Source: Streptomyces noursei
Lineage (GTDB): Bacteria > Actinomycetota > Actinomycetes > Streptomycetales > Streptomycetaceae
Length of the DNA stretch: 64,000 nucleotides
NCBI RefSeq assembly: GCF_016917755.1
Contig: NZ_CP070326.1
Coordinates: 6,448,001-6,512,000, forward strand
Direction: 5' to 3'
This document shows, in pieces, positions 7,980 to 16,609 of the stretch. The translations under genes were made by a program, and so were the position numbers. The notes below the pieces were generated by a model, which saw nothing but the letters and a program-made list of their open reading frames with translations, searched no databases and had not been told where the DNA came from. The stretch's first letter is position 1, and the number at the start of each line of letters is the position of its first letter.

Positions 7980-8642
7980 TCAGCCGCCGAAGCGGATCCC
8001 GGCCAGGCCGTTCGCCCAGAGCTGGTCGACCTGGGCGCGCTCGTTGGCGTCCGGCTGGGTGTTCTGGCAGGACGGGCCGGGCCCGCCACCGGACATCAGC
8101 TCGCTGCACGGACCCTCGTAGTGGTCCGGCAGGCCCAGCACGTGGCCGGTCTCGTGCGCCACGATGCGGGTGCGGTTGTACTGCTGGGCCTGGCTGTAGT
8201 CGATGAAGACGAAGCCCTTGCCGTGGCCGTCGGTGCTGGCGTACGAACCGCGCGGGTCGTTGCCCTCCTTGTACTGGAAGTCGCCGCCGCTGCCCGATTG
8301 CAGCTTGACGTTCTGCACCGCGCTGTTCCAGATCGAGGCGCTCTGGGATATCTCGTTCGCGAAGGTCGGAGCGGCGCTCGCGTCGTAGGTGACGGTGACC
8401 GACTTCAGGTGCGGGTTGGCCTTCAGCTTGGCCTGGGCCGACTTCATGACGGCCTGGAAGAACGCCTTGGTGTCCGCCTTCTCGGCCGCCGAACCGGTGT
8501 AGGCGGCGATCGAGGCGGGGGTGCTGTGGTGGGAGGCGGGGTGCGCGGCGGGGGAAGTCGCCGACACCGGGGCGGCCGCGGCGAACGCGGCGGCGAGGCC
8601 CAGACCGAGCGCAGCCGACAGCGCCGTCTTGGGAGATCTCAT
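7980..8642 (-). CDS. snpA: Snapalysin, secreted zinc metalloprotease (M7)
   Basis: The 220-residue precursor has a signal peptide (MRSPKTALSAALGLGLAAAF, with cleavage after Ala-rich residues near 28), a short propeptide and a mature ~140-residue enzyme. The zinc motif HETGHVLGLPDHY matches the snapalysin HExxHxxGxxD signature, and cysteines (PCSELM, PSCQ) can form the conserved disulfide. It is a small neutral milk-clotting-type protease secreted by Streptomyces. AAGGAG precedes the ATG. The divergent LysR gene is its expected activator. Confidence 0.93.
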   Translation of the reverse strand: MRSPKTALSAALGLGLAAAFAAAAPVSATSPAAHPASHHSTPASIAAYTGSAAEKADTKAFFQAVMKSAQAKLKANPHLKSVTVTYDASAAPTFANEISQSASIWNSAVQNVKLQSGSGGDFQYKEGNDPRGSYASTDGHGKGFVFIDYSQAQQYNRTRIVAHETGHVLGLPDHYEGPCSELMSGGGPGPSCQNTQPDANERAQVDQLWANGLAGIRFGG

Positions 8643-8873
8643 GTGGGGGGCTCCTTAATTTCCGAGAGGCCGTACGGCCGCCGTGTGGGGCGGCGGCCGG
8701 GGCCCTGCGGATTTCTTGGTGCCGTTGAGTGTGGACGGAGTTCACCCGTGGGGCGGAGATGCCAGGTGGCGATAGCGCGAGTCAATACCCTTGATGGCCA
8801 TGGGCCAACGTGCTGGTGAAGCCCCGGAGTTCGGACCGCCCTGAGAGTCTGGTGTGAGCCGCGCCTGCGCGTT

Positions 8874-8879
8874 TATGCT
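8874..8879 (+). promoter_or_regulatory. -10-like element of the LysR activator gene, leaderless arrangement
   Basis: TATGCT fits TANNNT and ends 6 bases before the GTG start of the LysR gene; no ribosome site is visible. Confidence 0.45.
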
Positions 8880-8885
8880 CCGGGC

Positions 8886-9845
8886 GTGGAGCTTGAGGTA
8901 AGGCATCTTCGCGCCCTGTGCGCCATCGCCGACACCGGCAGCGTGCGCAAGGCGGCCCGACAGCTGGGGATGACGCAGCCTTCCTTGACGACCCAGCTCC
9001 ACCGCATCGAGAAGGCCCTCGGCGGCCAGCTCTTCTTCCGGGAGCCGACCGGTAGCCGGCCCACCCCGCTCGGGCATTCCGTGCTCTGTCGCGCCCGGCC
9101 GATAGTGGCCGAGATGCGCGCGCTTGTCGAGGACATCGCCTCGGTCTCGGTCAGGGAGGAAGGCACCCGGCTGCGGATCGGCAGCACCAACAGCCCCGCC
9201 GTCGCCGGCTGGTTGCGCCGGCTGCGCGCCCGACTGCCGGAGACCGACACCACGATACGTACCGATGTGTCCGCCAACGCCCTGCTGCACATGGTGGCGA
9301 TGGGGCAGCTCGACGCGGCCTTCGTGCACGAGGTCGAGGGCGCCCCGCTGCGCGTCCCCGACGGCCTGGTGGAGCGCGAACTCCTCGCCAGGGAACCACA
9401 GTTCATCGCCCTCGCGGAGAGCCACCCGGCGGCCGGGCGGACCGTCGTCCGGGTCGCCGACCTGGCCACCGACCAGTGGATGGTCGATCCGACGGTGGAC
9501 GGCGAGTGGGCCGGACTGCGCCGGATCTGGTCGGCGGCCGGCATCAACCCCCGGGTGGTGCACGGCGATTACCTCACCGCCGTGGACCTCGTCATCGCCG
9601 GCGAGGTGGTCACCCCCTGCCAGCCCACCGCCCGCTCACGCCCCGGCATGGCCATCCGCCCGCTGCACTGTGACCCGCTGGCGGTCCGGCTCTTCATGGC
9701 CTGCCGGGCGGACGGCCCGCCGGCCGCCTCCGCCGACGAGCTGTTCGCCGACCTGACCGCCGCGTACACGGAGATCGCCTGGGCCAGCGAGGCGTACCAC
9801 GACTGGCTGGTCCGGCACGGCGGCGTGCTGGCGCCCGGCCACTAG
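8886..9845 (+). CDS. snpR: LysR-family activator of snapalysin
   Basis: The 319-residue protein has a typical N-terminal LysR HTH (residues 1-60; GSVRKAARQLGMTQPSLTTQ) and a periplasmic-binding-like effector domain to residue ~300. Divergent LysR genes next to small metalloprotease genes (snpR, mprR) activate them, so the symbol rests on position plus family. The GTG at 8886 begins MELEVRHLRALCAIAD, the normal LysR start. No gene follows in the same direction for 600 bases. Confidence 0.85.
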   Translation: MELEVRHLRALCAIADTGSVRKAARQLGMTQPSLTTQLHRIEKALGGQLFFREPTGSRPTPLGHSVLCRARPIVAEMRALVEDIASVSVREEGTRLRIGSTNSPAVAGWLRRLRARLPETDTTIRTDVSANALLHMVAMGQLDAAFVHEVEGAPLRVPDGLVERELLAREPQFIALAESHPAAGRTVVRVADLATDQWMVDPTVDGEWAGLRRIWSAAGINPRVVHGDYLTAVDLVIAGEVVTPCQPTARSRPGMAIRPLHCDPLAVRLFMACRADGPPAASADELFADLTAAYTEIAWASEAYHDWLVRHGGVLAPGH

Positions 9846-10453
9846 GGCGTCAGGGGCTTATAGGGCAGGGCTATCACCCACCCGTGACCGGCGGATCCGC
9901 CCCCCCGCCCGCGAAGGCGGCGCCCTTGCGCAAACGACCGCACATCACTGCAAACGACAGCACCCGGCCCGCCAGGGTCGCCGGGTTGCGGCGGTTCGCG
10001 GAACGGGTGCGGTCAGGGGACCAGGCGGTCGGGAGGACCGCCGGCCGAAGGGGATGACCCGGGCTCAGCCCTTCCTCGTCTCCGAGTAACGGGGTGGGTC
10101 GGTGACCTGCGGTGATGGTTGCCGCAGGTCACCGACCTGGCCTTTTGCTGATTGCTGGCGACGGGGTGCGGCGGTCTCGATCGGGTGTCCCGCGGACTGT
10201 GTGCGGACTGGGGCGGCGCGAGTGCGCCGGTTGCCGTCGGCCCCTGTGCCGTCGATGAACCAGTCGTAGATGAGCAACGTTGTGTCATCCGCGGCGTAGC
10301 CGCGGTCATCGGTCGGCGTCGTCCGACGCCCTGGCCGAGGAGGCGAAGCAGCTCACCAGCCCGATCGAGTCCGCCATGGGATGGGACGACGAGCAACAAG
10401 AGGAGAACCAGCTCGGGCGACGTCTTCTACCAGCTGGAGTACTAGCTGGAGTA
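9846..10453. other. Intergenic stretch with relics at the left edge of the accessory island
   Basis: No convincing complete gene is seen. It holds GCAAACGAC twice (within 9929-9958), a short open frame ending ...TRAQPFLVSE just before a strong terminator, a hairpin CCGCGGC-GTA-GCCGCGG at 10289-10305, and a 12-bp tandem repeat AGCTGGAGTACT (10432-10443, 10444-10455) that reaches the stop codon of the USP gene. It looks like the debris of lost genes. Confidence 0.5.
10097..10137 (+). terminator. Strong terminator with T-run
   Basis: GGTCGGTGACCTGCGG and its exact complement form a 16-bp stem with a 9-base loop, followed by GGCCTTTTGC on the plus strand. It sits 250 bases after the LysR gene and may have belonged to a gene now lost. 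Confidence 0.8.
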
Positions 10454-10936
10454 CTAGCGGTGGTGTGGAGGGATGGTGGCGGTGCTGGGCGCGGTCTCCG
10501 GCCAGACGAGGAGGACGGGGCAGGGGGCGTGGTCGATGACGAAGCGGCTGGTGGGGGCGAGGCTGCGGGGGCCGAGGTGGGTGCGGTCGCCGTCGCGGGC
10601 GAGGATGAGCAGGTCGGCGCCTTCTGCGGCGGCCACGACCTCGTGTTCGGCTCGGCCGGAGCGTTCCTGCCGGGTGCAGGGGCGTCCCAGTCGCGTGGCC
10701 GCGCTGGCCAGGAGTTGTTCGGCGGAGGCGGCGGCCAGGTGTTCCACTGCGGTGCCGGGGTCGCGGTCGGGGCGAGCGCGGCCCAGCAGTCCGGCGTAGG
10801 CGCCGTGTGCGGCGTCCGGTACCTCGTGGCCGGTGACGTGGAGCAGCACCGTGTCGGCGTCCGCGGGCGTGTGGGCGCGTGCGGCGTCGACGCAGGCGGG
10901 CCAGGTGCCCTCCACGATCCAGACGATGACGGTCAC
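10454..10936 (-). CDS. Universal stress protein (UspA family)
   Basis: The 160-residue single-domain protein starts with a beta strand (VTVIVWIVEGTW) and ends with the nucleotide-binding signature ILARDGDRTHLGPRSLAP and then APCPVLLVWP, matching the GxxG-x9-GS/T pattern of ATP-binding UspA proteins. The GTG at 10936 has CGGAGG 9 bases upstream, inside the end of the transporter gene. The stop of that gene is only 5 bases upstream, so the two are coupled; the USP may modulate the transporter or respond to the same stress. Confidence 0.88.
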   Translation of the reverse strand: MTVIVWIVEGTWPACVDAARAHTPADADTVLLHVTGHEVPDAAHGAYAGLLGRARPDRDPGTAVEHLAAASAEQLLASAATRLGRPCTRQERSGRAEHEVVAAAEGADLLILARDGDRTHLGPRSLAPTSRFVIDHAPCPVLLVWPETAPSTATIPPHHR

Positions 10937-10941
10937 GGTGT

Positions 10942-12288
10942 TCAGCCTCCGATCGTGTGGAGTGAGGTCCACAGTGCCACCACCGCGAGCAGGAGGGCGG
11001 CCGGTACGGCGAGCAGGCCGAGTCGGGTGAACTCGCCCAGGGCCACGTCGGTGTCGTGTTCGCGCACGATGCGCCGCCACAGCAGGGTGGCCAGCGAGCC
11101 GGCGTAGGTGAGGTTCGGGCCGATGTTGACCCCGAGGAGGACGGCCAGGACGGCGCCGGGGCCGGTGGGGGCGGTCAGGGGGAGCAGGACCAGGACGGCG
11201 GGCAGGTTGTTGATGATGTTGGCCAGTACGGCTGCCAGGGCCGCGATGGCGAGGAGGGCCGGGAGGCTTGTGCCGCCGGGTACCAGGTGGCCCAGCGCGT
11301 CGGCCAGTCCGTTGTCGACCACGGCCCGGACCACGATGCCCAGGGCCAGGACGAAGGCGCAGAACGGCAGGGCCGCGGACCGGACGATCGCGGTGGGGGT
11401 GGTGCGGCGCCGGGCCAGCGCGCGGGCCGCCAGAACTGCAGCGCCCGCGGCGGCGGCCCAGGCCGGGTTGATGCCGACCGCCGAGGTCAGGACGAAGCCC
11501 GCCAGGGTGCCCGCCACGGTGATCAGGGCGAACAGCGGCAGTTCGCGGGGTTCGTCGGTGGGCGGGGTCTGGGCGCCGGCGTCCAGGTCGGCGGCGAAGA
11601 AGCGGCGGATGACGACGTACTCGGCACCGATCGCGACCAGCCAGGGCAGCGCCATCAGGGCGGCGAAGCGGGTGAAGCTCAGGCCGCTGGCGGCGAAAGC
11701 CAGCAGGTTGGTGAGATTGGAGACGGGCAGCAGCAGCGAGGCGGTGTTGGAGAGGTGGGTGCAGGCGTACACGTGCGGTTTGGCGCGGGCGCCCAGTCGG
11801 GCGGCGGTGGCGAACACCACCGGGGTCAGCAGCACCACCGTGGCGTCCAGGCTGAGCACCGCGGTGATCAGCGAGGCGATCACGAACACCAGCACCAGCA
11901 GGCGACGGGGGCGGCCGGCCGCCCTGCGGGCCATCCACGCGCCGCAGGCGTGGAACAGCCCTTCGTCGTCGCAGAGCTGAGCCAGGACCAGGACGGCCGC
12001 GAGGAAGCCGATCACCGGGCCCAGCCGGACTGCCTCGGCTGCCGCGTGGTCCAGGGAGATCGCGCCGGTGGCGATGACCACTCCGGCGGCGGGGACGGCC
12101 ACGACCGCTTCCGGCCAGCCCCACGGCCGGATCACCGCGCAGGCCAGCACCGCCAGGAGCAGGGCGACAGAGAGGGCTTCTGCGAGTGCGGTGTTCAGGG
12201 TCGGAGCCTTTCGGAGGATGCCGGTGGTGAAAGGTCGCGCCGGATCGGCGGCGGCTGGCGTCGAGCACGTCGCGTTCGTGGGGAACAC
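10942..12288 (-). CDS. ArsB/NhaD-type (ion transporter superfamily) membrane permease
   Basis: This 448-residue protein has about 11-12 hydrophobic helices with IT-superfamily features: a mid-protein THLSNTASLLLPVSNLTN segment and the C-terminal NIINNLPAVLVLLPL and GVNIGPNLTYAGSLATLLW repeats typical of ArsB/SLC13 carriers. The family includes arsenite exporters and Na+/H+ antiporters; no arsR or arsC neighbour is seen, so the substrate is open. The GTG start at 12288 gives a ~30-residue hydrophilic leader; a later start is possible. It is cotranscribed with the USP gene. Confidence 0.85.
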   Translation of the reverse strand: MFPTNATCSTPAAADPARPFTTGILRKAPTLNTALAEALSVALLLAVLACAVIRPWGWPEAVVAVPAAGVVIATGAISLDHAAAEAVRLGPVIGFLAAVLVLAQLCDDEGLFHACGAWMARRAAGRPRRLLVLVFVIASLITAVLSLDATVVLLTPVVFATAARLGARAKPHVYACTHLSNTASLLLPVSNLTNLLAFAASGLSFTRFAALMALPWLVAIGAEYVVIRRFFAADLDAGAQTPPTDEPRELPLFALITVAGTLAGFVLTSAVGINPAWAAAAGAAVLAARALARRRTTPTAIVRSAALPFCAFVLALGIVVRAVVDNGLADALGHLVPGGTSLPALLAIAALAAVLANIINNLPAVLVLLPLTAPTGPGAVLAVLLGVNIGPNLTYAGSLATLLWRRIVREHDTDVALGEFTRLGLLAVPAALLLAVVALWTSLHTIGG

Positions 12289-12623
12289 GCCGCAACCCTG
12301 GCAAATAGTAGAACATTAAACTAGCTGAGCATTGTCGACCTGGCGACCAGTGTCCAATGTGGTCGCACGCGCCCGACATGCCTTCGAGTCGATCGAGGAC
12401 GGGCTGCGAAAGCATGTCGCGAAGTGAGCAAAACATGGAGGCCATGTGAAATATGGCCAACCTGGTGGCCGCTTGCACGCGCGTAAACCTCGCGTGACAC
12501 CGAGGTCCCGGCGGTGCCTGCCTGCCGTGTCGAGCCAGGCGTAAATGACTGAAAATTGAACTAATGACCGACGGGCGCACTACGGTTTGCGGCGGTTGCT
12601 GTTCCACCGAGAGGAAACCCCTC
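12289..12623. other. Divergent intergenic region of lower GC
   Basis: The region separates the divergent transporter and the 419-residue unknown gene. It has unusually AT-rich patches (AAATAGTAGAACATTAAAC; AAATGACTGAAAATTGAAC), an inverted repeat GACATGC...GCATGTC (12375-12418) and GGCCAT-N7-ATGGCC (12440-12458). The composition suggests imported DNA. The AT-rich patch at 12541-12565 is the likely promoter of the downstream gene. Confidence 0.45.
12332..12427 (+). pseudogene. Possible C-terminal remnant of a lost gene
   Basis: A 31-codon frame opens after a stop at 12326 and ends ...VVARARHAFESIEDGLRKH then VAK-stop at 12427. Its amphipathic, charged helix-like composition looks like a real protein tail, but no start with a ribosome site is present and no family can be named. 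Confidence 0.25.
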
Positions 12624-13883
12624 ATGACCGCCACCGACAGCGCACCGAGCACGGCCCGCATCCTCACCGGCTACCGCCCGGAGGACGGCTTCGTGGCCGT
12701 GGAGCTGAACCCGCCCCCCGCCGAGTACGTCTGGCACGACGAAGACGCCGAGCAGCAAGAGGAGCGGTACGGCCCGGGCGTGGGATACCACCAGTGGTTG
12801 GCCATCGACGCGCAGAGCGGTGCGGTCTGGTTCGGGGACGTCGACTGGCGGGCCTCGCGCGAGCACCTGGAGCGCCAGCTCCCCGGTGTCCCGCGCAGCG
12901 CACTCGGTGACGGGACGCTGCCGGCCCCCGGCGTTCTCGTGTACCTGCTGACCCACCTCGCGCACGACGAGCGGCGCGGCTACTCCTGGCGCTTCTTCAC
13001 CGCCGAGGAGTTGCATGCGCTCGCGCTGCGCATCCTGCCCGCCGTACAGCGGCTCGTGGACTCGATACACCGTACGGGACCGGCCGGCGAACTGGAGTGG
13101 TCCGCCGAGGCCGCCACCGCCTGGGACGACATCGAGCAGGCCGCCACCTACGCCTTCGCCCCCTCCGGAGCTGTCGTCTGGCCCAGGCTCCGGATGAGCC
13201 CGGTCCCCGCGTGGCGGGTCGAGGTCAGCGCGTTCCTCGCGAGCAACCCCGACCTGTGCGACCCGTCCTGGGGAGTGGCCACCGACGCGGAACTGGAGGC
13301 TTACGCCGACTACCGGCCCGAGGCGGGCTACGGCGGTGTCCCGGGGCGGATGTGCCGCGCCGCCGACCGGCAGATCGAGGACGGTTTCACCTTCTACGGC
13401 CACCGCGCCGCCCTGTACGCCTATCGCGCCCAGGCGTGCGGCGACCGTTCCCCGACCGAGGCCCGCACCTGGCTGGAGACGACAGAGGCCGGCAGGGGCA
13501 CCTGGGAGGCGGCCAAGCCCCCCGGAGCCACGCTCGCCGATGTGCCGGACTGCGTGCTGGCGGCCCTGGCAGAACGCTTCCAGAGCGCCGCGCACGAGGA
13601 GGGGTTGGTCCTGACGGGCCTGTCCGCCTATCTGCAGCGGTTGCGCGCCGACGAACGGGCCTCCGTCGACCGGCAGCTCGTCTACGAAGGCGAGGAGGTC
13701 GAACGTCTCGAAAGCATGCTCAAGGACTTCCGCGCCGCGCGGAACCGCACCGTGACCCGGATCCTGGCGTGGGCCGACGGCCGCGACGACGCGGAGATAG
13801 CCCGCCTGGCCTCCATCTCCCATGACTACGTCCGTGACTGGCGGGCCCGCCTGACCACCGAACAGGCCACGGCGACGCCTTAG
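12624..13883 (+). CDS. Unknown 419-residue protein with C-terminal HTH-like segment
   Basis: No family is recognised. The ATG at 12624 follows GAGAGGAAA. The protein is soluble and rich in Asp/Glu/Trp, with no signal peptide or membrane helix. Residues ~330-390 form charged helices (YLQRLRADERASVDRQLVYE, then EEVERLESMLKDFRAARNRT). The last 35 residues (ILAWADGRDDAEIARLASIS, then HDYVRDWRARL) look like a helix-turn-helix of the recombination or resolvase type. It lies alone in the accessory island; a DNA-binding or mobile-element role is only a guess. Confidence 0.65.
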   Translation: MTATDSAPSTARILTGYRPEDGFVAVELNPPPAEYVWHDEDAEQQEERYGPGVGYHQWLAIDAQSGAVWFGDVDWRASREHLERQLPGVPRSALGDGTLPAPGVLVYLLTHLAHDERRGYSWRFFTAEELHALALRILPAVQRLVDSIHRTGPAGELEWSAEAATAWDDIEQAATYAFAPSGAVVWPRLRMSPVPAWRVEVSAFLASNPDLCDPSWGVATDAELEAYADYRPEAGYGGVPGRMCRAADRQIEDGFTFYGHRAALYAYRAQACGDRSPTEARTWLETTEAGRGTWEAAKPPGATLADVPDCVLAALAERFQSAAHEEGLVLTGLSAYLQRLRADERASVDRQLVYEGEEVERLESMLKDFRAARNRTVTRILAWADGRDDAEIARLASISHDYVRDWRARLTTEQATATP

Positions 13884-14095
13884 GCGTGTGGTGAGCGGCG
13901 GCGCGGGCCGCGCAAATGGCCCCGGCACGCACTCGGCGGTAGCGGTGTCCCCTGCTACGGCGCTGGCTCGCCTATGTAGGGCAGTGACCCGGACGCGCCC
14001 ATTGATCAGAGCTACGTGCCCGGGTCGAGGAGACCGGCGGGCGACCGCCACCCGTCGACCACGTTCTGCCCCGGTCGCGCCGGCGCCGCAGACGT

Positions 14096-14883
14096 TCAGC
14101 TTAGGTGATCGAGATGCTGCCGCACGCTGTCGGCCAGGTCGGAGTAGAACGGCACTCGGGCAGCCGCCTGAAGGATTTCGGTGCAGGCGGTCAGCTCCCC
14201 GACTCGGCCGGTCGGAGTGCCCAGGACGTGGGCGAACTCCACGCGGACCCGTTCGGCAAGGTCCGGGATGGGGAGGGAGTGCAGGTAGAGGGTGGCGGCG
14301 TCGTGGCCGACAGGGGCGGCGCCCCAGCCCTCCCAGTCGAGGAGGGACAGCGGAGGGCTGGTGAGGTTGGCCCAGTGGAGGTCCCCGTGCCCGGTGGTCC
14401 AGGCGATCTCGCCAGGGGTGATGCCGGTGTATTCCGGGACGCGGCGGCGGATGTACTGCTCACGGACCGCCTCCCTACTGGTGGGGACGCGTGAGAGGCG
14501 GTCCAGGGCCTGGTGGAGGTTGTGCCACCAGGTATCCGACAACTCCACGCTGTGATGGAGGACCGGACTTCGGGACACCGGCGGCGTGGTGACGTACTCG
14601 TACAACTCTGCCCGGTAGTCCCAGCCGTCGGCTGGCCAGTCCACCAAGTCGATCAGCCGTGGCCGGGGCACGGCGGGAGGCACGAGCCGTTCTGCCTCCC
14701 TGGGGCCTTCCCACAGCTTCCCGCCTGCTTTGCCCTCGGGGTCGCTGACCAGCCGCAGCCAGGCGGGGCTGTCCGCGGCCATGGCGGCCCCGGCAGGCTC
14801 CGGCCGGCATATCCCCACACCTCCCCGCCCGCGGCGCCTGTGAGGTCTAGCAGGTCGTAGGCGTGGGCGCGGGCGGAGAGCAT
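14096..14883 (-). pseudogene. Aminoglycoside-phosphotransferase-like kinase, frameshifted
   Basis: The kinase catalytic loop TTGHGDLHWANL and the metal-binding LLDWEGWG are intact, as are the N-lobe strand AGGKLWEGPREAERL and the helical C-lobe to HLS-stop at 14096. The likely start is ATG 14883 with AGGA upstream. The N-terminal 30 residues (MLSARAHAYDLLDLTGAAGG, then EVWGYAGRSLPG) lie in a different frame from the rest; one extra G in the GGGG run near 14790 would join them (…SLPG-AAMAADSPAWLRL) to a 262-residue protein. It is last in the operon after the cupin gene. Related kinases act in antibiotic resistance or in RiPP modification; the role here is unknown. Confidence 0.7.
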
Positions 14884-15893
14884 GCGGTCCTGGCCGCCCG
14901 CGCTCATCACCACTCGACCTTCCCCGTCGACCTCGTACCACGCACCCGAGGCGGTGAGGCGGACCTGGAGGTGTTCGTCGGCGGGGATACCGCCGACGAA
15001 CGGCAGAGACGGCATCGGCCGACCCGGATCCATCGCGCCCCGCGCGCAGAGGAACTCCTCGATCACCCCGTCGTGCAGGGCTGAGGTGAACTCCTTCAAA
15101 AGCGCCGCCAAGTGGGCCACCTGTTCCTCGCGGGAAGCGAAGTGGGGGAGGTGTTGGCGCGAACGGTGGCCGAGGCCCGCAGCTGGTCCGCCAGCCAGGC
15201 GAGCAGGTCGGCGCCCGTGGTGGGTTTCAGGCCGCAGGTCAGGTGCAGGGATCGGTCTTCTGCGGCGGCCACGGCATGCCACCAGCCGCGGGGCAGGTAG
15301 AGCATGTCGCCGGCGCGCAGGACGATCTCGGCGATCGACTCACCTTGGGGCGGTTCGGGTGCTTCGACGTCGATACGGAGCGGGGCGATGCGGGTGGGTT
15401 CGTGGATCTTCCACCTTTTGGCGCCTTCGAGTTGGACGACCACCACATCGTGGTCGTCGAAGTGGAGACCGAACCCCTCCTTCGAGGTCCACGACGCATA
15501 AAGGTTGACCTGCACGTCGGTACGAAGGTGCCGTTCCAGTGCTTCGGCGAAGTGCTCCACCCTGCGGTGCAAGGTGTCGACCGCGTCCAGGACGAGCGAA
15601 GCGCCTTTGTTGAGCTGGTGGTGGAGGTTGCCCGGCTCGATGCGGTGCCAGACAGTGTGGCGCTTGGTGACCACTGGGTGGGCGTAAGCGTGCTGGGGGA
15701 CCTGGGCGCCGTCGTTGAACAGCCGCAGCCGCGGGGGTTCGAGGCGGTGCCGGGCGATGATCTCGTTGAGGTCGTCCCAGGTGAACAGGTCGGAGAAGTC
15801 GCCGACTTGTGGCCAGAGCCGATAGGTGCGGCCGAACGCCTCGGCGGGGAAGTCCCCGCCGAGGCTCCGGACCGCCGCGGTGATGGCGGTCAT
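14884..15893 (-). pseudogene. Cupin-4/JmjC-type Fe(II)/2-oxoglutarate hydroxylase, frameshifted
   Basis: Residues ~60-235 form a JmjC-like cupin with a HxD metal motif (GFGLHFDDHDVVVVQLEG), strand RWKIHEP, and the distal His in YLPRGWWHAVAAAE. A winged-helix domain follows (EEQVAHLAALLKEF, DPGRPMPSLPFVGGIP), but in another frame. The break is near 15155, where GTTCGCGCC should read GTTCGC-CAA; removing two bases gives TVRQHLPHFASREEQ. The C-terminus has no own stop and runs into the kinase start, so the boundary at 14884 is approximate. Such enzymes hydroxylate Arg/His in ribosomal proteins or residues of RiPP precursors. The start ATG has GGAG 10 bases upstream and lies 16 bases after the small peptide gene. 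Confidence 0.75.
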
Positions 15894-15909
15894 CTTCTAC
15901 TGGCTCCGA

Positions 15910-16010
15910 TCAGTCGTTGCCGTCGCCCTTGCCGGTGCCGCCGCCGTCGCTCAGGCAGTCCTGGGCAGGGCGGCCTTCACCGTGCGCTTCGAGACGATCA
16001 GGTTGTCCAC
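15910..16010 (-). pseudogene. Short Gly/Asp-rich peptide, RiPP-precursor-like, one-base frame break
   Basis: A GTG at 16010 with GAAGGGAG 6 bases upstream opens MDNLIVSKRTVKAALP, then runs to an early TGA (19 residues). Restoring one missing base near 15961 continues as DCLSDGGGTGKGDGND and a stop at 15910, for 33 residues in all. The leader-like basic N-terminus, small Cys/Ser/Asp/Gly tail, and position directly before a cupin hydroxylase and a kinase-like gene fit a ribosomally made modified peptide. This is inference; no known precursor family is recognised. Confidence 0.45.
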
Positions 16011-16039
16011 CTCGTACTCCCTTCTCTCTTTTCGGTTCC

Positions 16040-16059
16040 CCCGCCGAGGTTTCGGCGGG
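16040..16059 (-). terminator. Hairpin between membrane-protein gene and peptide gene
   Basis: CCCGCCGA and TCGGCGGG form an 8-bp stem with a 4-base loop between the 57-residue gene stop (16075) and the peptide ribosome site. It could be an attenuator or a stability element that sets peptide gene dosage. Confidence 0.5.
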
Positions 16060-16074
16060 AAGCTATGGGGCCGC

Positions 16075-16248
16075 CTACGACGGCGGTTCGGTGTCAGGGG
16101 CGGCGACCGAGGCAGCCACGGCGTGGTCGCCGTCGTGCTGGACGACCAACGCCGCCAGGAGAGTCAGGCCGGCGGTGGTGCCCAGCAGCCACACCCTCGC
16201 CAGCCACACGTCCAACCGCGGGTCTCCGCCGCGGTGGCGGCCCGTCAC
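16075..16248 (-). CDS. Small single-pass membrane protein (57 residues)
   Basis: The GTG start overlaps the stop of the DUF6415 gene as GTGA, so translation is coupled. The protein has a basic N-terminus (TGRHRGGDPRLDVWLARV), one hydrophobic helix (WLLGTTAGLTLLAALVV) and a short acidic tail. No family is recognised. Its place between a natural-product DUF and a short peptide suggests a membrane accessory, immunity or export role, which is unproven. Confidence 0.6.
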   Translation of the reverse strand: MTGRHRGGDPRLDVWLARVWLLGTTAGLTLLAALVVQHDGDHAVAASVAAPDTEPPS

Positions 16249-16609
16249 CGGTCACCGGCCGCCATGTCGGGGTTCAGGTGCCGGTGGAAAGACAGCAGGC
16301 ACCTGGCGAGGGCCTGGAGGCGGTGGGTGGCCGAGACCAGGCCGTTGCCGGGTCCGGCTCGGAGCTGGAACTCGGCCCCGGCGATGGCTTGGCGCCAAGC
16401 ACCGTCTTGCGGCCGGTGCTCGTTGACGTGCTCTTTGGCCTGGTCGACCAGCGGGGCGAGGTGCCCCTTGAGGGTGTCGATCAGCCGGAGGCCTCGTCGT
16501 ACGGCGGGAGCGTGGTCCGAGAGCGCAGTGCGGCGGCGATGTCGGCCTGGCACTGGTCACTGCCGATACCCGTGGTGGGCGGGAGTGGGGCGGTGCGGGT
16601 GGTTGCCAT
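16245..16609 (-). pseudogene. DUF6415 family protein, frameshifted
   Basis: The ATG at 16609 has CGAGGAG upstream and opens MATTRTAPLPPTTGIGSDQC, running to PPYDEASG and then TGA. The adjacent frame continues LIDTLKGHLAPLVDQAKEHV and ends RHLNPDMAAGDR at 16245. One missing base near 16483 joins them to a 121-residue protein. The YDEASGLIDTLKGHL core matches DUF6415, a small helical family described near Streptomyces natural-product genes. It is the first gene of the coupled cassette. Confidence 0.65.

Noticed and set aside
8759..8785. Promoter of snpA with TTGACT -35 (8780-8785) and TGGCAT -10
   Set aside because: The spacer is only 15 bases and the -10 fits poorly; LysR-activated promoters are often weak, so position remains uncertain.
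10141..10440. Possible coding frame (DALAEEAKQLTSPIESAMGWDD) before the USP gene
   Set aside because: It has no start with ribosome site, is interrupted in other frames, and matches no family I can name; left as intergenic debris.
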